Shown here piece after piece: positions 43,867 through 51,791 of a stretch of 64,000 nt of DNA. Within the stretch, counting starts at the first letter, position 1; each line of letters begins with the position of its first letter. The notes under the pieces are model-generated. The model was not told where the DNA came from and made no database searches. It saw only the letters and a program-made list of their open reading frames with translations. Position numbers and translations under genes: made by a program. The stretch is taken from contig DASXUG010000006.1 of NCBI GenBank assembly GCA_036504995.1, positions 85,428-149,427 on the forward strand, read 5' to 3'. This DNA is from DASXUG01 sp036504995 (GTDB taxonomy: Bacteria > Pseudomonadota > Gammaproteobacteria > Burkholderiales > Methylophilaceae).

Positions 43867-43968
43867 GCGTTTGCTGCATTTGAATTCAGACAAGGCGGAA
43901 GTGCGCAGACAGTGCAATGCACACGGCAAGCACTGATAACGCAGTATGAGTTCAAATGCAGCAAACGC
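43867..43968. repeat. 102-bp interrupted palindrome inserted between nuoC and nuoD
   Basis: Two 21-bp outer arms (43867-43887, beginning GCGTTTGCTGCATTTGAA, and 43948-43968) are complementary with one mismatch. Further symmetric pairs nest inside: AGTGC/GCACT (43900-43904, 43930-43934) and GTGC/GCAC around a central AAT (43912-43922). All share one centre near 43917. The right arm abuts the nuoC stop codon. The layout resembles a REP/MITE-type mobile hairpin, but no transposase is near and no target duplication is evident. Confidence 0.85.
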
Positions 43969-44583
43969 TTAGCCATTGTGAAAGCCTTCGTCGCGTATGA
44001 TACGCGGCACATTATTGCGCAACTCGATAGAAACTGGCTGATAAACCACACGCTGCTGCTCGGGGTCGTAACGCATCTCCACATTACCAATCATGGGGAA
44101 ATCTTTACGGAACGGATGTCCAACAAAACCGTAATCCGTGAGCAAGCGACGCAAATCTGGATGATCTTCAAACATGATGCCGTACAAATCAAACGCTTCG
44201 CGCTCAAACCAATTGGCTACAGGCCAAACATCAATCATGGTTGGCAAGACAGGGAAATCATCATCTTCTGCAAACACGCGCAAACGAATACGATGATTCA
44301 AACTAATTGAGAGTAGGTGATAAACCACTGCATAACGCTTACCTTGCCAAACAGGCTCCAAATCATCGCTGCCTTGGCCGTATTCCATATAATCGACACC
44401 GCATAAATCAATCAACTGCTCAAACTTCAAATCAGCATGTTCATGCAAAACTTCACATACTCGCCTGAGATCATCTGCATGGCAAACAACGGTTAACTCA
44501 TCAGCCGCTATCAACTGAGAAACCACTTTGCTAGCCAACACTTTATTGATTGCCTCGGTTAATTTTTCTAAACGCGTTGTCAT
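43969..44583 (-). CDS. nuoC: NADH-quinone oxidoreductase subunit C
   Basis: The 204-residue 30-kDa-type subunit. The family signature is WPVANWFEREAFDLYGIMFE (~115-134), followed by HPDLRRLLTDYGFVGHPFRK and DFPMIGNVEMRYDPEQQ. It contacts NuoD and NuoI in the peripheral arm. It starts nine bases after nuoB. Its TAA lies directly at the edge of the 102-bp palindrome. Confidence 0.97.
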   Translation of the reverse strand: MTTRLEKLTEAINKVLASKVVSQLIAADELTVVCHADDLRRVCEVLHEHADLKFEQLIDLCGVDYMEYGQGSDDLEPVWQGKRYAVVYHLLSISLNHRIRLRVFAEDDDFPVLPTMIDVWPVANWFEREAFDLYGIMFEDHPDLRRLLTDYGFVGHPFRKDFPMIGNVEMRYDPEQQRVVYQPVSIELRNNVPRIIRDEGFHNG

Positions 44584-44592
44584 GGAAATGGG

Positions 44593-45069
44593 CTATCTGG
44601 CAATGGTATTTGTACGTTTAATTTTAGTTTGTAGCTGAATCAAGCCATAGAGCAAGGCTTCTGCCGTTGGCGGACAACCTGGCACATAGACATCAACTGG
44701 CACAATACGATCACAGCCGCGTACTACAGAATAGGAATAATGATAGTAGCCCCCACCATTGGCACACGAACCCATGGAGATCACCCAACGTGGCTCGGCC
44801 ATTTGATCGTACACTTTACGCAAAGCAGGTGCCATTTTATTGACTAAGGTTCCCGCCACAATCATCACGTCTGATTGACGAGGACTTGGCCTAAACACAA
44901 TACCAAAGCGGTCTAAGTCATAGCGCGCCGCGCCTGCGTGCATCATTTCCACAGCGCAACAAGCCAAACCAAAAGTCATCGGCCACAAAGAACCAGTACG
45001 CGTGTAGTTAATGACCGTATCTAGGGTAGTGGTGACAAAACCTTTTTCTAGGATACCTTCAATGCTCAC
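44593..45069 (-). CDS. nuoB: NADH-quinone oxidoreductase subunit B (4Fe-4S N2)
   Basis: The 158-residue PSST-type subunit holds the N2 cluster next to quinone. Ligand cysteines are visible as the tandem pair in FGLACCAVEMMHAG (~34-47), MGSCANGGGYY (~97-107) and VPGCPPTAEALLYG (~128-141). Length matches betaproteobacterial NuoB. It follows nuoA by 42 bases. Confidence 0.97.
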   Translation of the reverse strand: MSIEGILEKGFVTTTLDTVINYTRTGSLWPMTFGLACCAVEMMHAGAARYDLDRFGIVFRPSPRQSDVMIVAGTLVNKMAPALRKVYDQMAEPRWVISMGSCANGGGYYHYSYSVVRGCDRIVPVDVYVPGCPPTAEALLYGLIQLQTKIKRTNTIAR

Positions 45070-45111
45070 AACAAACTCCTTGAGCTAAACGTAGACCTAA
45101 ACTATTAACAA

Positions 45112-45480
45112 TTAATCCCACTCCAGCGCCCCTTTGACCCATTCATAGACAAAACCAACCACGAGGATAGCCAGAAACACCATCATTGCCAAAAAGCCAA
45201 AAAGCCCAATGTCCTTCAAAACCACGGCCCAAGGGAATAGAAATGCAATTTCAAGGTCAAACAGAATAAATAGAATAGCAACAAGATAATAGCGCACATC
45301 AAACTTCATACGCGCATCTTCAAAGGCCTCAAACCCGCACTCATACGGGGAGTTTTTTTCAAGATCAGGACGGTTAGGCGCCGCTAACTTGCCCAGAACA
45401 ATAGGCGCAACACCGACGGCTAAACCAACGATGATAAACAACAGAATAGGAAAATAATTTTCCAGCAAGTACAACCCCAA
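45112..45480 (-). CDS. nuoA: NADH-quinone oxidoreductase subunit A
   Basis: The 122-residue, three-helix first subunit of the operon. NSPYECGFEAFEDARMKFDV (~42-61) is the family signature, and the helices are ILLFIIVGLAVGVAPIVLG, YYLVAILFILFDLEIAFLFP and FLAMMVFLAILVVGFVYEW. No ATG precedes the conserved LENYFPILLF; the possible starts are TTG codons at 45480, 45474 and 45468. The last gives MLENYFPILLF, the common form, but all are weak starts. Confidence 0.95.
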   Translation of the reverse strand: MGLYLLENYFPILLFIIVGLAVGVAPIVLGKLAAPNRPDLEKNSPYECGFEAFEDARMKFDVRYYLVAILFILFDLEIAFLFPWAVVLKDIGLFGFLAMMVFLAILVVGFVYEWVKGALEWD

Positions 45481-45612
45481 TTTCCGCTAACAGAACTTAC
45501 TTCACAAAAAATCTTTTCAAGCAAATACTACCACGTGCAACAAACAGAATCACCATAATACTTACAAGCTCTAGATGAGGACACCCAGCCTAGCGACTCA
45601 GTTTTGGCAGAA

Positions 45613-45636
45613 GTTACAATATGTAACAATTGTAAC
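45613..45636. promoter_or_regulatory. TGTAAC repeat cluster upstream of nuoA
   Basis: Within the 270-base gap between parC and nuoA, GTTACA (45613-45618) is followed by TGTAAC (45622-45627) and TGTAAC again (45631-45636), with 9-bp spacing. The first two form a 6-3-6 palindrome. It lies about 135-155 bases before nuoA. An operator for complex I expression is possible. No -10/-35 pair was recognised. Confidence 0.35.
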
Positions 45637-45750
45637 TCAATAACAAAACTCTAAGCAATCATACTGACGGCAGTTCCACAAAAAAATACTCATTGACTCA
45701 ATCAAGCAACTCCAAATTACCCGCGCCATGAGCCCACATCAAAAGATCCT

Positions 45751-48036
45751 CTAAAACAGACTTGATTGCTTCTTAGCTATGGATTTGCCATCTTGCACAG
45801 CATGTCCTTTTCTAGCGCGTTTTAGCAGATATTTAGTTAAGCTTTCACCTTCGATTACTTTAGATTTTCCCTTAACCGTGACATTTGCTGATAGCCCATC
45901 ACTCAACTCAACCAGCGATAAAGACGCATTATCTGGAATATCCATAATGCGTACGCCTTTTCCACCATTCGGATATTCATTCACTTCACTGATAGGAAAC
46001 ACCAACAGTTTACTTTCTGTTGATGTAACGGCAACGTGCGTCCGGTCATCTAACTTGATTGGCGGCAATATCAACGCACCACCTTCCGGCTTCATAAAGG
46101 CTTTACCCGCTTTGGGTCTCGCAACCAAACCTTTGAGCGGCGCGACGAAGCCATAGCTATTGGATGTCACAAATAGGTATTTATCCTCATCTTTACCAGA
46201 CATAACATGGGCTAGCTTTGCCCCATTCTGCACCTCGATAATGGAGCTCAGTGGTATACCATCTCCTTTGCCGCCTGGCACGGTTGAAGCGTCAAAGGCA
46301 TAGCATCGCCCATTAGTATCAAGTAACACTATCGGCAATACGGTACGTGTTTCTATGATGGCGAACTCAGCATCTCCTGACTTCCATGTCACAGAGTCAC
46401 GCTCCACGCCATGACCTTGCCTTGCTCTGATCCAACCATTTTTAGAGAGTAAAATGGTCACGGGCTCATCAACCACAAACGCCTTTTGACCCCCTTGCGC
46501 GCGCTCTACCGGCTCAATGAGAGTACGACGATCATCGCCGTATTTTTCTGCATCTTGTTTAATTTCTTTTGCGGTGAGCCTGCGTAATTTTGTTTCACTG
46601 CCTAAGATTGTTTGCAAGCCATCGGCTTCTTCGCGCAAATCTTTTAGCTCTTTCTCAATCTTAAACCCTTCCAACCTTGCCAGTTGGCGTAGCCTAATTT
46701 CTAAAATATCTTCCGCTTGTATTTCGCTTAACTGAAACGCTGCAATCAAATCGGTTTTCGGCTCGTCTGAATTGCGGATTACTCGAATCACTTCATCAAT
46801 ATGCAGAAAGGCGATCATGCGGCCCTCTAAAATATGAATACGCTTATTGATTTTATCTAAGTCGAATTGGCAGCGCCTACGCACGACATTGAGGCGAAAT
46901 GCAATCCACTCTTTGAGTATCGCAATCAGACCTTTTTGTGCGGGGCGACCATCCGTGCCTATCATCACCATATTGACTGGACATGAAACTTCCAAGCTAG
47001 TGTGCAGCAATAGAAATGCCATCAGCTCGTCACTTGAAACTTTGCTGGTTTTCGGCTCGATAATTAATCGAACATCTTTTTTACCTTCGCTTTTGACAGT
47101 ATCAATCATGCTTAGTGCAGATTGCTTTATTAGCAACTGGTCTTGGTCGATGGTCTTTTTGTCTTTTTTCGGCTTGGGGTTAGAAATGCCGAGAATTTCA
47201 TCTTGTATCGTTTCTACCGAAACACCATGTGGCAACTCATGGATGATAATGCGCCACTGACCACGCGCCATCGGCTCCACTACCCATCTGGCACGTAACC
47301 TTAATGAGCCGCGCCCGGTTTCATAGGTGGAAAGAATATCGGTCGTTTGCGTAATGAGCTGACCACCCCCTGGGAAATCTGGGCCAGGCACGTATTGCAT
47401 CAACTCAGCCATGGTGCAATCAGGGTTATCCATCACGTGCAGCACCGCACTGGCGATCTCGCGCATATTGTGCGGCACCATTTCAGTCGCCATACCCACT
47501 GCGATACCCGAAGCACCATTGAGCAGCATCATCGGCAAGCGCGCTGGTAACAAGACAGGCTCTTGAAAAGCACCGTCGTAGTTATTTTGGAAATCTACCG
47601 TGCCGCGGTCAATCTCTGATAACAACAAATCTGCAATCGGCGATAAGCGCATCTCAGTGTAACGCATAGCGGCTGCGCCATCTCCGTCGCGCGAGCCGAA
47701 GTTGCCTTGCCCATCAATCAATGGGTAACGCAAGGTGAAATCCTGAGCCAGTCGAACGGCAGCCTCATAGGCAGAGCTATCACCATGGGGATGATACATA
47801 CCCAGCACGTTACCCACCACTCGGGCAGATTTCACGGGCTTACTACCAGCCACCAAGCCCATTTCTTTCATCGCATACAAAATGCGACGTTGTACTGGCT
47901 TTTGACCATCCTCTACCGAGGGTAATGCACGGCCTTTTACTACGGAAACGGCATAAGCCAGATAAGCTTCTTCTGCATATTCTCCAATGGGGACTGCGTT
48001 TTCTTCGTTATTATTTTCTTGCATGGTTGTATCCAT
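45751..48036 (-). CDS. parC: DNA topoisomerase IV subunit A
   Basis: The 761-residue product is the DNA-cleaving subunit of the decatenase. The catalytic Tyr lies in GAAAMRYTEMRLSPI (~125), preceded by GNFGSRDGDGAA and ARVVGNVLGMYHPHGDSSAY (quinolone region). The C-terminal beta-pinwheel is shorter than in GyrA and has no clear GyrA box, supporting ParC. The frame opens at TTG 48039; the next codon, ATG 48036, overlaps the parE stop by one base (TGATG) and is preferred. Confidence 0.95.
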   Translation of the reverse strand: MDTTMQENNNEENAVPIGEYAEEAYLAYAVSVVKGRALPSVEDGQKPVQRRILYAMKEMGLVAGSKPVKSARVVGNVLGMYHPHGDSSAYEAAVRLAQDFTLRYPLIDGQGNFGSRDGDGAAAMRYTEMRLSPIADLLLSEIDRGTVDFQNNYDGAFQEPVLLPARLPMMLLNGASGIAVGMATEMVPHNMREIASAVLHVMDNPDCTMAELMQYVPGPDFPGGGQLITQTTDILSTYETGRGSLRLRARWVVEPMARGQWRIIIHELPHGVSVETIQDEILGISNPKPKKDKKTIDQDQLLIKQSALSMIDTVKSEGKKDVRLIIEPKTSKVSSDELMAFLLLHTSLEVSCPVNMVMIGTDGRPAQKGLIAILKEWIAFRLNVVRRRCQFDLDKINKRIHILEGRMIAFLHIDEVIRVIRNSDEPKTDLIAAFQLSEIQAEDILEIRLRQLARLEGFKIEKELKDLREEADGLQTILGSETKLRRLTAKEIKQDAEKYGDDRRTLIEPVERAQGGQKAFVVDEPVTILLSKNGWIRARQGHGVERDSVTWKSGDAEFAIIETRTVLPIVLLDTNGRCYAFDASTVPGGKGDGIPLSSIIEVQNGAKLAHVMSGKDEDKYLFVTSNSYGFVAPLKGLVARPKAGKAFMKPEGGALILPPIKLDDRTHVAVTSTESKLLVFPISEVNEYPNGGKGVRIMDIPDNASLSLVELSDGLSANVTVKGKSKVIEGESLTKYLLKRARKGHAVQDGKSIAKKQSSLF

Positions 48037-50021
48037 CAAACATCTGCCTCTACATCATTACCGCGACGCTCCATCCACTCTTTTCTGGCGGCTGATTCAT
48101 TTTTTGCCATCAGCATATCGAACATTTTGTGCGCACCCTCCACCTCGCCGTTGGGTAATCGCACTTGAATCAAACGCCGAGTATCTGGGCACAAAGTAGT
48201 TTCCCAAAGCTGCTCGGGGTTCATTTCGCCCAGGCCTTTAAAGCGCTGAATACTTAACTTCTCTTCTGCAATACCTTCACGTCTGAGCTTTTCTATCATC
48301 GAAATTTTTTCAGCATCATCAGATACATATAGCTTACGTAGCGGTTTATTTTTACCTTGTGCTGGCACGTCAATACGATACAAGGGTGGCTGTGAGATAT
48401 ACACGTGACCGCGTTCAATCAGTTTAGGGGCGTGCTTCAATAACATGGTGAGTAATAACACTTGTATATGCGAGCCATCGACGTCAGCATCTGACAATAT
48501 GCATAACTTGCCATAGCGTAAACCTGAAAAGTCTGGTTCGTCCTTCAACGTATGCGGCTCTATACCTAGCGCCACAAAAATATCGTGCACTTCTGAGTTG
48601 GCAAAAATACGCCCAGCATCCACTTCCCAAGTGTTGAGCACTTTACCGCGTAAAGGCAATAGTGATTGAAACTCGTTGTTACGTCCCATCTTAGCGCTTC
48701 CACCAGCGGAGTCGCCTTCTACCAAAAACAGCTCAGCTTCCATTGTGCCCGCGGCTTCACAGTCCGTGAGTTTGGCAGGCATTAAATTGATACCTGTGGT
48801 TTTGCGTTTTTCAATCTTCTGCGTAGATTTATTACGTGCTGCTGCAGAGCGATTCACCAAGTCAGAAATGCGCTTAGCATGCTCTACGTTTTGACTCAGC
48901 CAAGTTTCCATAAAGGGCTTGACGGCAGAGGCGACCATCTTCATCGCGTCGCGGTTGGTCAACTTCTCCTTGGTTTGGCCTTGGAATTGCGGGTCTAACA
49001 CTTTGGCCGCTAACACGTAACAGACGTTATTCCATACATCTTCTGATGAGACTTTAACCCCGCGCTGCATCATACTGTGATGCTCCATAAACGACTTCAC
49101 CGCTTCAAACACGCCGTTGCGCATACCAGCTTCGTGCGTACCGCCCGATAGCGTGGGGATGAGATTCACATACGACTCACCCCGCCCACCGCCCGAACCA
49201 AATGACAAGGCCCAAATCGCGCCCTCGCCTTTTGAGATACCGTCGGTGTTTTCATGATGGTAAAACTCACCTGAGATAAAAGGGACAGGCGTTTCACCAT
49301 CTTCAAGTTCACGTTCCCCAATTAACTCATCCAAATATTGCGGCAAGCCGCCGGCATAGCTCCAAGAGCGTTCTTCAAAACCATCATTACCCTCAATTGA
49401 CAACGTGACGCTAACGCCACGTAATAGCACGGCCTTGGATTTAATTAGATGCTCTAACTGCGAAATCGAAACTTTAGGTGAATCGAAATACTTAGGGTCT
49501 GGCCAACACTTTACGGTGGTACCTGTGTCCTTTTTTAGACACTTACCAGTTTCTTGCAAAGGCTGAACGCAATCTCCATTTTCAAAAGAAAGGCTGTGCA
49601 ACTTGCCATCACGCTTTACCTTCACCTCTAACCGGGTAGAAAGCGCATTGGTGACAGAAACACCTACCCCATGCAAGCCACCCGAGAAGCGATACGAACT
49701 ATTTTCATCTTCCTTATCAAACTTACCGCCTGCATGCAGTTGCACAAACACTAACTCTACTGCTGGTTGTGTCTCACCTTTAGGGATTTCCACAGGAATA
49801 CCGCGACCATTATCCGCCACCTCAACTGCACCATCTTTAAAAATGGTGACTTTAATATTGGTAGCATGCCCTCCCAGTGCTTCATCCGCTGCGTTATCAA
49901 TCACCTCTTGCACAATATGCGTGGGTGAATCTGTGCGCGTGTACATCCCTGGTCTGGCACGTACAGGCTCCAACCCCCTGAGTACTTTAACTGAATCTGC
50001 GTCGTATTCTTTTTCTGCCAT
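48036..50021 (-). CDS. parE: DNA topoisomerase IV subunit B
   Basis: The 661-residue ATPase subunit has the GHKL motifs EVIDNAADEALGG, VADNGRGIPVEIP and SGGLHGVGVSVTNALS. The TOPRIM part contains ELFLVEGDSAGGSAKMGRNN and LSDADVDGSHIQVLLL. Length is nearer ParE (~630-660) than GyrB (~800), and it lies directly before parC. The stop overlaps the parC ATG, giving translational coupling that keeps the two subunits balanced. Confidence 0.95.
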   Translation of the reverse strand: MAEKEYDADSVKVLRGLEPVRARPGMYTRTDSPTHIVQEVIDNAADEALGGHATNIKVTIFKDGAVEVADNGRGIPVEIPKGETQPAVELVFVQLHAGGKFDKEDENSSYRFSGGLHGVGVSVTNALSTRLEVKVKRDGKLHSLSFENGDCVQPLQETGKCLKKDTGTTVKCWPDPKYFDSPKVSISQLEHLIKSKAVLLRGVSVTLSIEGNDGFEERSWSYAGGLPQYLDELIGERELEDGETPVPFISGEFYHHENTDGISKGEGAIWALSFGSGGGRGESYVNLIPTLSGGTHEAGMRNGVFEAVKSFMEHHSMMQRGVKVSSEDVWNNVCYVLAAKVLDPQFQGQTKEKLTNRDAMKMVASAVKPFMETWLSQNVEHAKRISDLVNRSAAARNKSTQKIEKRKTTGINLMPAKLTDCEAAGTMEAELFLVEGDSAGGSAKMGRNNEFQSLLPLRGKVLNTWEVDAGRIFANSEVHDIFVALGIEPHTLKDEPDFSGLRYGKLCILSDADVDGSHIQVLLLTMLLKHAPKLIERGHVYISQPPLYRIDVPAQGKNKPLRKLYVSDDAEKISMIEKLRREGIAEEKLSIQRFKGLGEMNPEQLWETTLCPDTRRLIQVRLPNGEVEGAHKMFDMLMAKNESAARKEWMERRGNDVEADV

Positions 50022-50048
50022 TAACTAACTTTCTAAATTTATTTCTTT

Positions 50049-50099
50049 GAAACTTCTGCACTTTTAAAACTTCTGTACTTTTGAAACTTCTGCACTTTG
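50049..50099. repeat. Three tandem 17-bp repeats upstream of parE
   Basis: Consecutive units 50049-50065, 50066-50082 and 50083-50099 share the pattern (g/a)AAACTTCTG(c/t)ACTTTt and differ at only a few positions. They occupy 30-80 bases upstream of the parE start in the 338-base parE-marR gap. Confidence 0.85.
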
Positions 50100-50112
50100 G
50101 TTTAATCACTAG

Positions 50113-50139
50113 GTTTAATTTAGACCAAGTTTAATTTAG
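50113..50139. repeat. Direct repeat GTTTAATTTAG, 16-bp period
   Basis: GTTTAATTTAG occurs at 50113-50123 and 50129-50139 and lies just past the tandem 17-mers. Nothing else recognisable is found between 50140 and 50285 in this gap, which is AT-rich. Confidence 0.7.
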
Positions 50140-50285
50140 TTGGCGCTATTTTAAATAACTAATTTTACTTTTTATTTGATCAATCTCAGATAGCTGCATT
50201 TAATTTTAGATAAACGAGAAGCATACGCTACCTTTACCAGATACATGAATTATCCATACCCACCTATTCTTAATCGTCAAAACTC

Positions 50286-50332
50286 TTGACAGTAGTTCTA
50301 GTTAGAACAATAATAGTTCTAACTAGAACTAC
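50286..50332 (+). promoter_or_regulatory. marR promoter with perfect palindromic operator
   Basis: A -35 TTGACA (50286-50291), a 17-nt spacer and -10 AATAAT (50309-50314) give a strong promoter for marR-yceI. The spacer is itself one half of a perfect inverted repeat: GTAGTTCTAGTTAGAAC (50292-50308) and its exact complement at 50316-50332, 7 nt apart. The palindrome covers spacer, -10 and start region, so a dimer bound there would block RNA polymerase. Autorepression by the adjacent MarR protein is the natural inference. Confidence 0.85.
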
Positions 50333-50359
50333 TTAATCAAAAAACTAAACTTTATTAAC

Positions 50360-50785
50360 ATGGATTTAATCCCTTTAATTCGTGAGCTCGTTAGGGCTTA
50401 TCAGGCATTTGAAGCCTTCTCTGCGGCGCACATTCGCACCATGGGGATTACACCACCTCAATTTGACGTGATTGTAACTTTGGGTAACCAGCCGCCAATG
50501 ACTTGCAAGCTACTCGGCGAAAAAACACTGATTACCAAGGGCACGCTCACGGGGATACTCGATCGCTTAGAAGAAAAAGGCCTAATCGTTCGCTTGGCTA
50601 ATGCAGATGATGCACGTAGCCAAAAAATTGGCCTAACCGAAGCAGGTAATAGCTTGTTCCAAACCGTGTTTCCTAGCCACAAAGCTCATTTTAAGCAGGT
50701 GGCAGGACAATTTAGCGAAACAGATGTTATAGAGATTACTAGTGCGCTCAAGAAATTGAGAGCCAGTATTGAGCAGTTCAACTAA
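50360..50785 (+). CDS. MarR-family transcriptional regulator
   Basis: A 141-residue winged-helix DNA-binding protein. The recognition region is PMTCKLLGEKTLITKGTLTG and ILDRLEEKGLIVRLANADDA (~45-85), with the wing containing DARSQKIGLTEAG. The N-terminal helix HIRTMGITPPQFDVIVTLGN provides the dimer interface. Position 28 bases after a perfect palindrome suggests that it represses its own transcript, which continues into yceI. The inducing ligand is unknown. Confidence 0.9.
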   Translation: MDLIPLIRELVRAYQAFEAFSAAHIRTMGITPPQFDVIVTLGNQPPMTCKLLGEKTLITKGTLTGILDRLEEKGLIVRLANADDARSQKIGLTEAGNSLFQTVFPSHKAHFKQVAGQFSETDVIEITSALKKLRASIEQFN

Positions 50786-50825
50786 CTTTCACCAGCCTTT
50801 CTATCAAATTTTCAAGGAGACTCAA

Positions 50826-51389
50826 ATGAAAAAATTCGTATTATTAAGCATGTTATTAGCATCAATGGGAGCGCAAGCAGCCCCTGAAACTTATGTAATT
50901 GACACTAATCACACCAAACCACGCTTTTCATACAGCCATTTTGGCTATTCAACCCAATTAAGCCGATTTGATACAGTCAGCGGAAAAATTACGATTGATA
51001 AAGCAGCCAAACAGGGTAATCTAGAAGTGACCATTGATACAAAATCAGTAAACACTGGTTACGCCTTATTCAACGAGCATATTCAAGGTGCTGATTTTTT
51101 TGATACTGAGAAATACCCTACTGCCACTTTTAAATCTAGCAAAGTTAACTTCAAAGAAGACAAGGTCGCTTCAGTGGATGGTACGCTGACCATTAAAGGC
51201 GTAAGCAAACCTGTAACTTTAACCGTGACCTCTTTCATGTGTATGCCACACCCTATGGCAAAGAAAGATGCTTGTGGTGCAAATGCTAGCGTAGTAGTAA
51301 AACGTAGTGACTTCAATATGGGCAAACACGTACCTTACGTGAGCGACGAAGTGACGATTGATATTCCTGTTGAAGCGGTAAAAGAGTAA
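50826..51389 (+). CDS. yceI: YceI-family periplasmic protein
   Basis: The 187-residue product has an N-terminal signal peptide (MKKFVLLSMLLASMGAQA). It is followed by the YceI beta-barrel: YVIDTNHTKPRFSYSHFGYS (~23-42), a conserved DTVSGKITIDKAAKQGNLEV, KYPTATFKSSKVNF and a C-terminal HVPYVSDEVTIDIPVEA. Members bind isoprenoid chains or lipids. The longer frame begins at 50769; the ATG at 50826 has a strong AAGGAG site and gives the signal peptide. It follows marR by 40 bases; MarR-YceI pairs are common. Confidence 0.93.
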   Translation: MKKFVLLSMLLASMGAQAAPETYVIDTNHTKPRFSYSHFGYSTQLSRFDTVSGKITIDKAAKQGNLEVTIDTKSVNTGYALFNEHIQGADFFDTEKYPTATFKSSKVNFKEDKVASVDGTLTIKGVSKPVTLTVTSFMCMPHPMAKKDACGANASVVVKRSDFNMGKHVPYVSDEVTIDIPVEAVKE

Positions 51390-51426
51390 TTACTTAACTA
51401 AGAATTACTTGGCTAAGCAATAAAAC

Positions 51427-51450
51427 AGGCTGGGCAATTGCTCAGCCTTT
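51427..51450 (+). terminator. Probable terminator after yceI
   Basis: AGGCTG-GGCAATTGC-T-CAGCCT forms a stem of about ten pairs (one G-T) with a tight centre, followed by TTT. The T tract is short, so termination may be partial. The 3' end touches the stop of the small minus-strand ORF at 51449. Confidence 0.55.
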
Positions 51451-51607
51451 AGTCCGTGTATGGATTACCTTCTGCTGTGTACTCACTCAGCATCTTTGGA
51501 AACGGAGCGCTTTGCATCCCATCTTGACCTTGTTCAAATCGTTTAATATTCAAACACAAAACACCATCAACTGATTGTATTCTAACGCAATTAAAATAAC
51601 TGGACAT
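51449..51607 (-). CDS. Small ORF, 52 residues, function unknown
   Basis: The frame reads ATG at 51607 to TAA at 51449. The product begins MSSYFNCVRIQSVDGVLCLN, with QSAPFPKMLSEYTAEGNPYT near its end. It has no membrane segment or recognised domain. A TAGGTG site lies about ten bases upstream of the start. The residue composition looks protein-like rather than random. It lies in the 400-base gap between yceI and the HD-GYP gene, opposite strand to both, and its stop overlaps the yceI terminator. It may be a real conserved small gene or a 3' remnant of a larger one. Confidence 0.4.
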   Translation of the reverse strand: MSSYFNCVRIQSVDGVLCLNIKRFEQGQDGMQSAPFPKMLSEYTAEGNPYTD

Positions 51608-51691
51608 TTATTGGGCACCTACGCAACATGGACAGGACGTAAAAACGGGCTGTAACATCGTCATATATATAGACCAAAAGGTGAGAATGAC

Positions 51692-51721
51692 TTGACAAGC
51701 ACAACCATTTTGGTGTATAAA
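51692..51721 (+). promoter_or_regulatory. Promoter for the HD-GYP regulator gene
   Basis: -35 TTGACA (51692-51697), an 18-nt spacer and -10 TATAAA (51716-51721). The spacer holds a short palindrome ACCA-TTT-TGGT. A second dyad, AATGGT-GAT-ACCATT (51777-51791), lies directly before the ATG at 51792. The promoter starts the 51792-55858 signalling set. Confidence 0.7.
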
Positions 51722-51791
51722 AACAGATAGTTGGCGAACTTTTTACAAAGAGCGAACATCGTATCGAAACGACAGGAATGGTGATACCATT

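Noticed and set aside
45481..45750. secG/tRNA-Leu expected before nuoA in many betaproteobacteria
   Set aside because: No tRNA cloverleaf or SecG-like frame is found in this gap.
45751..50021. GyrA/GyrB as alternative identity for the ParC/ParE pair
   Set aside because: ParE length (661) and a ParC without a clear GyrA box, plus the overlapping parE-parC order, fit topoisomerase IV better.
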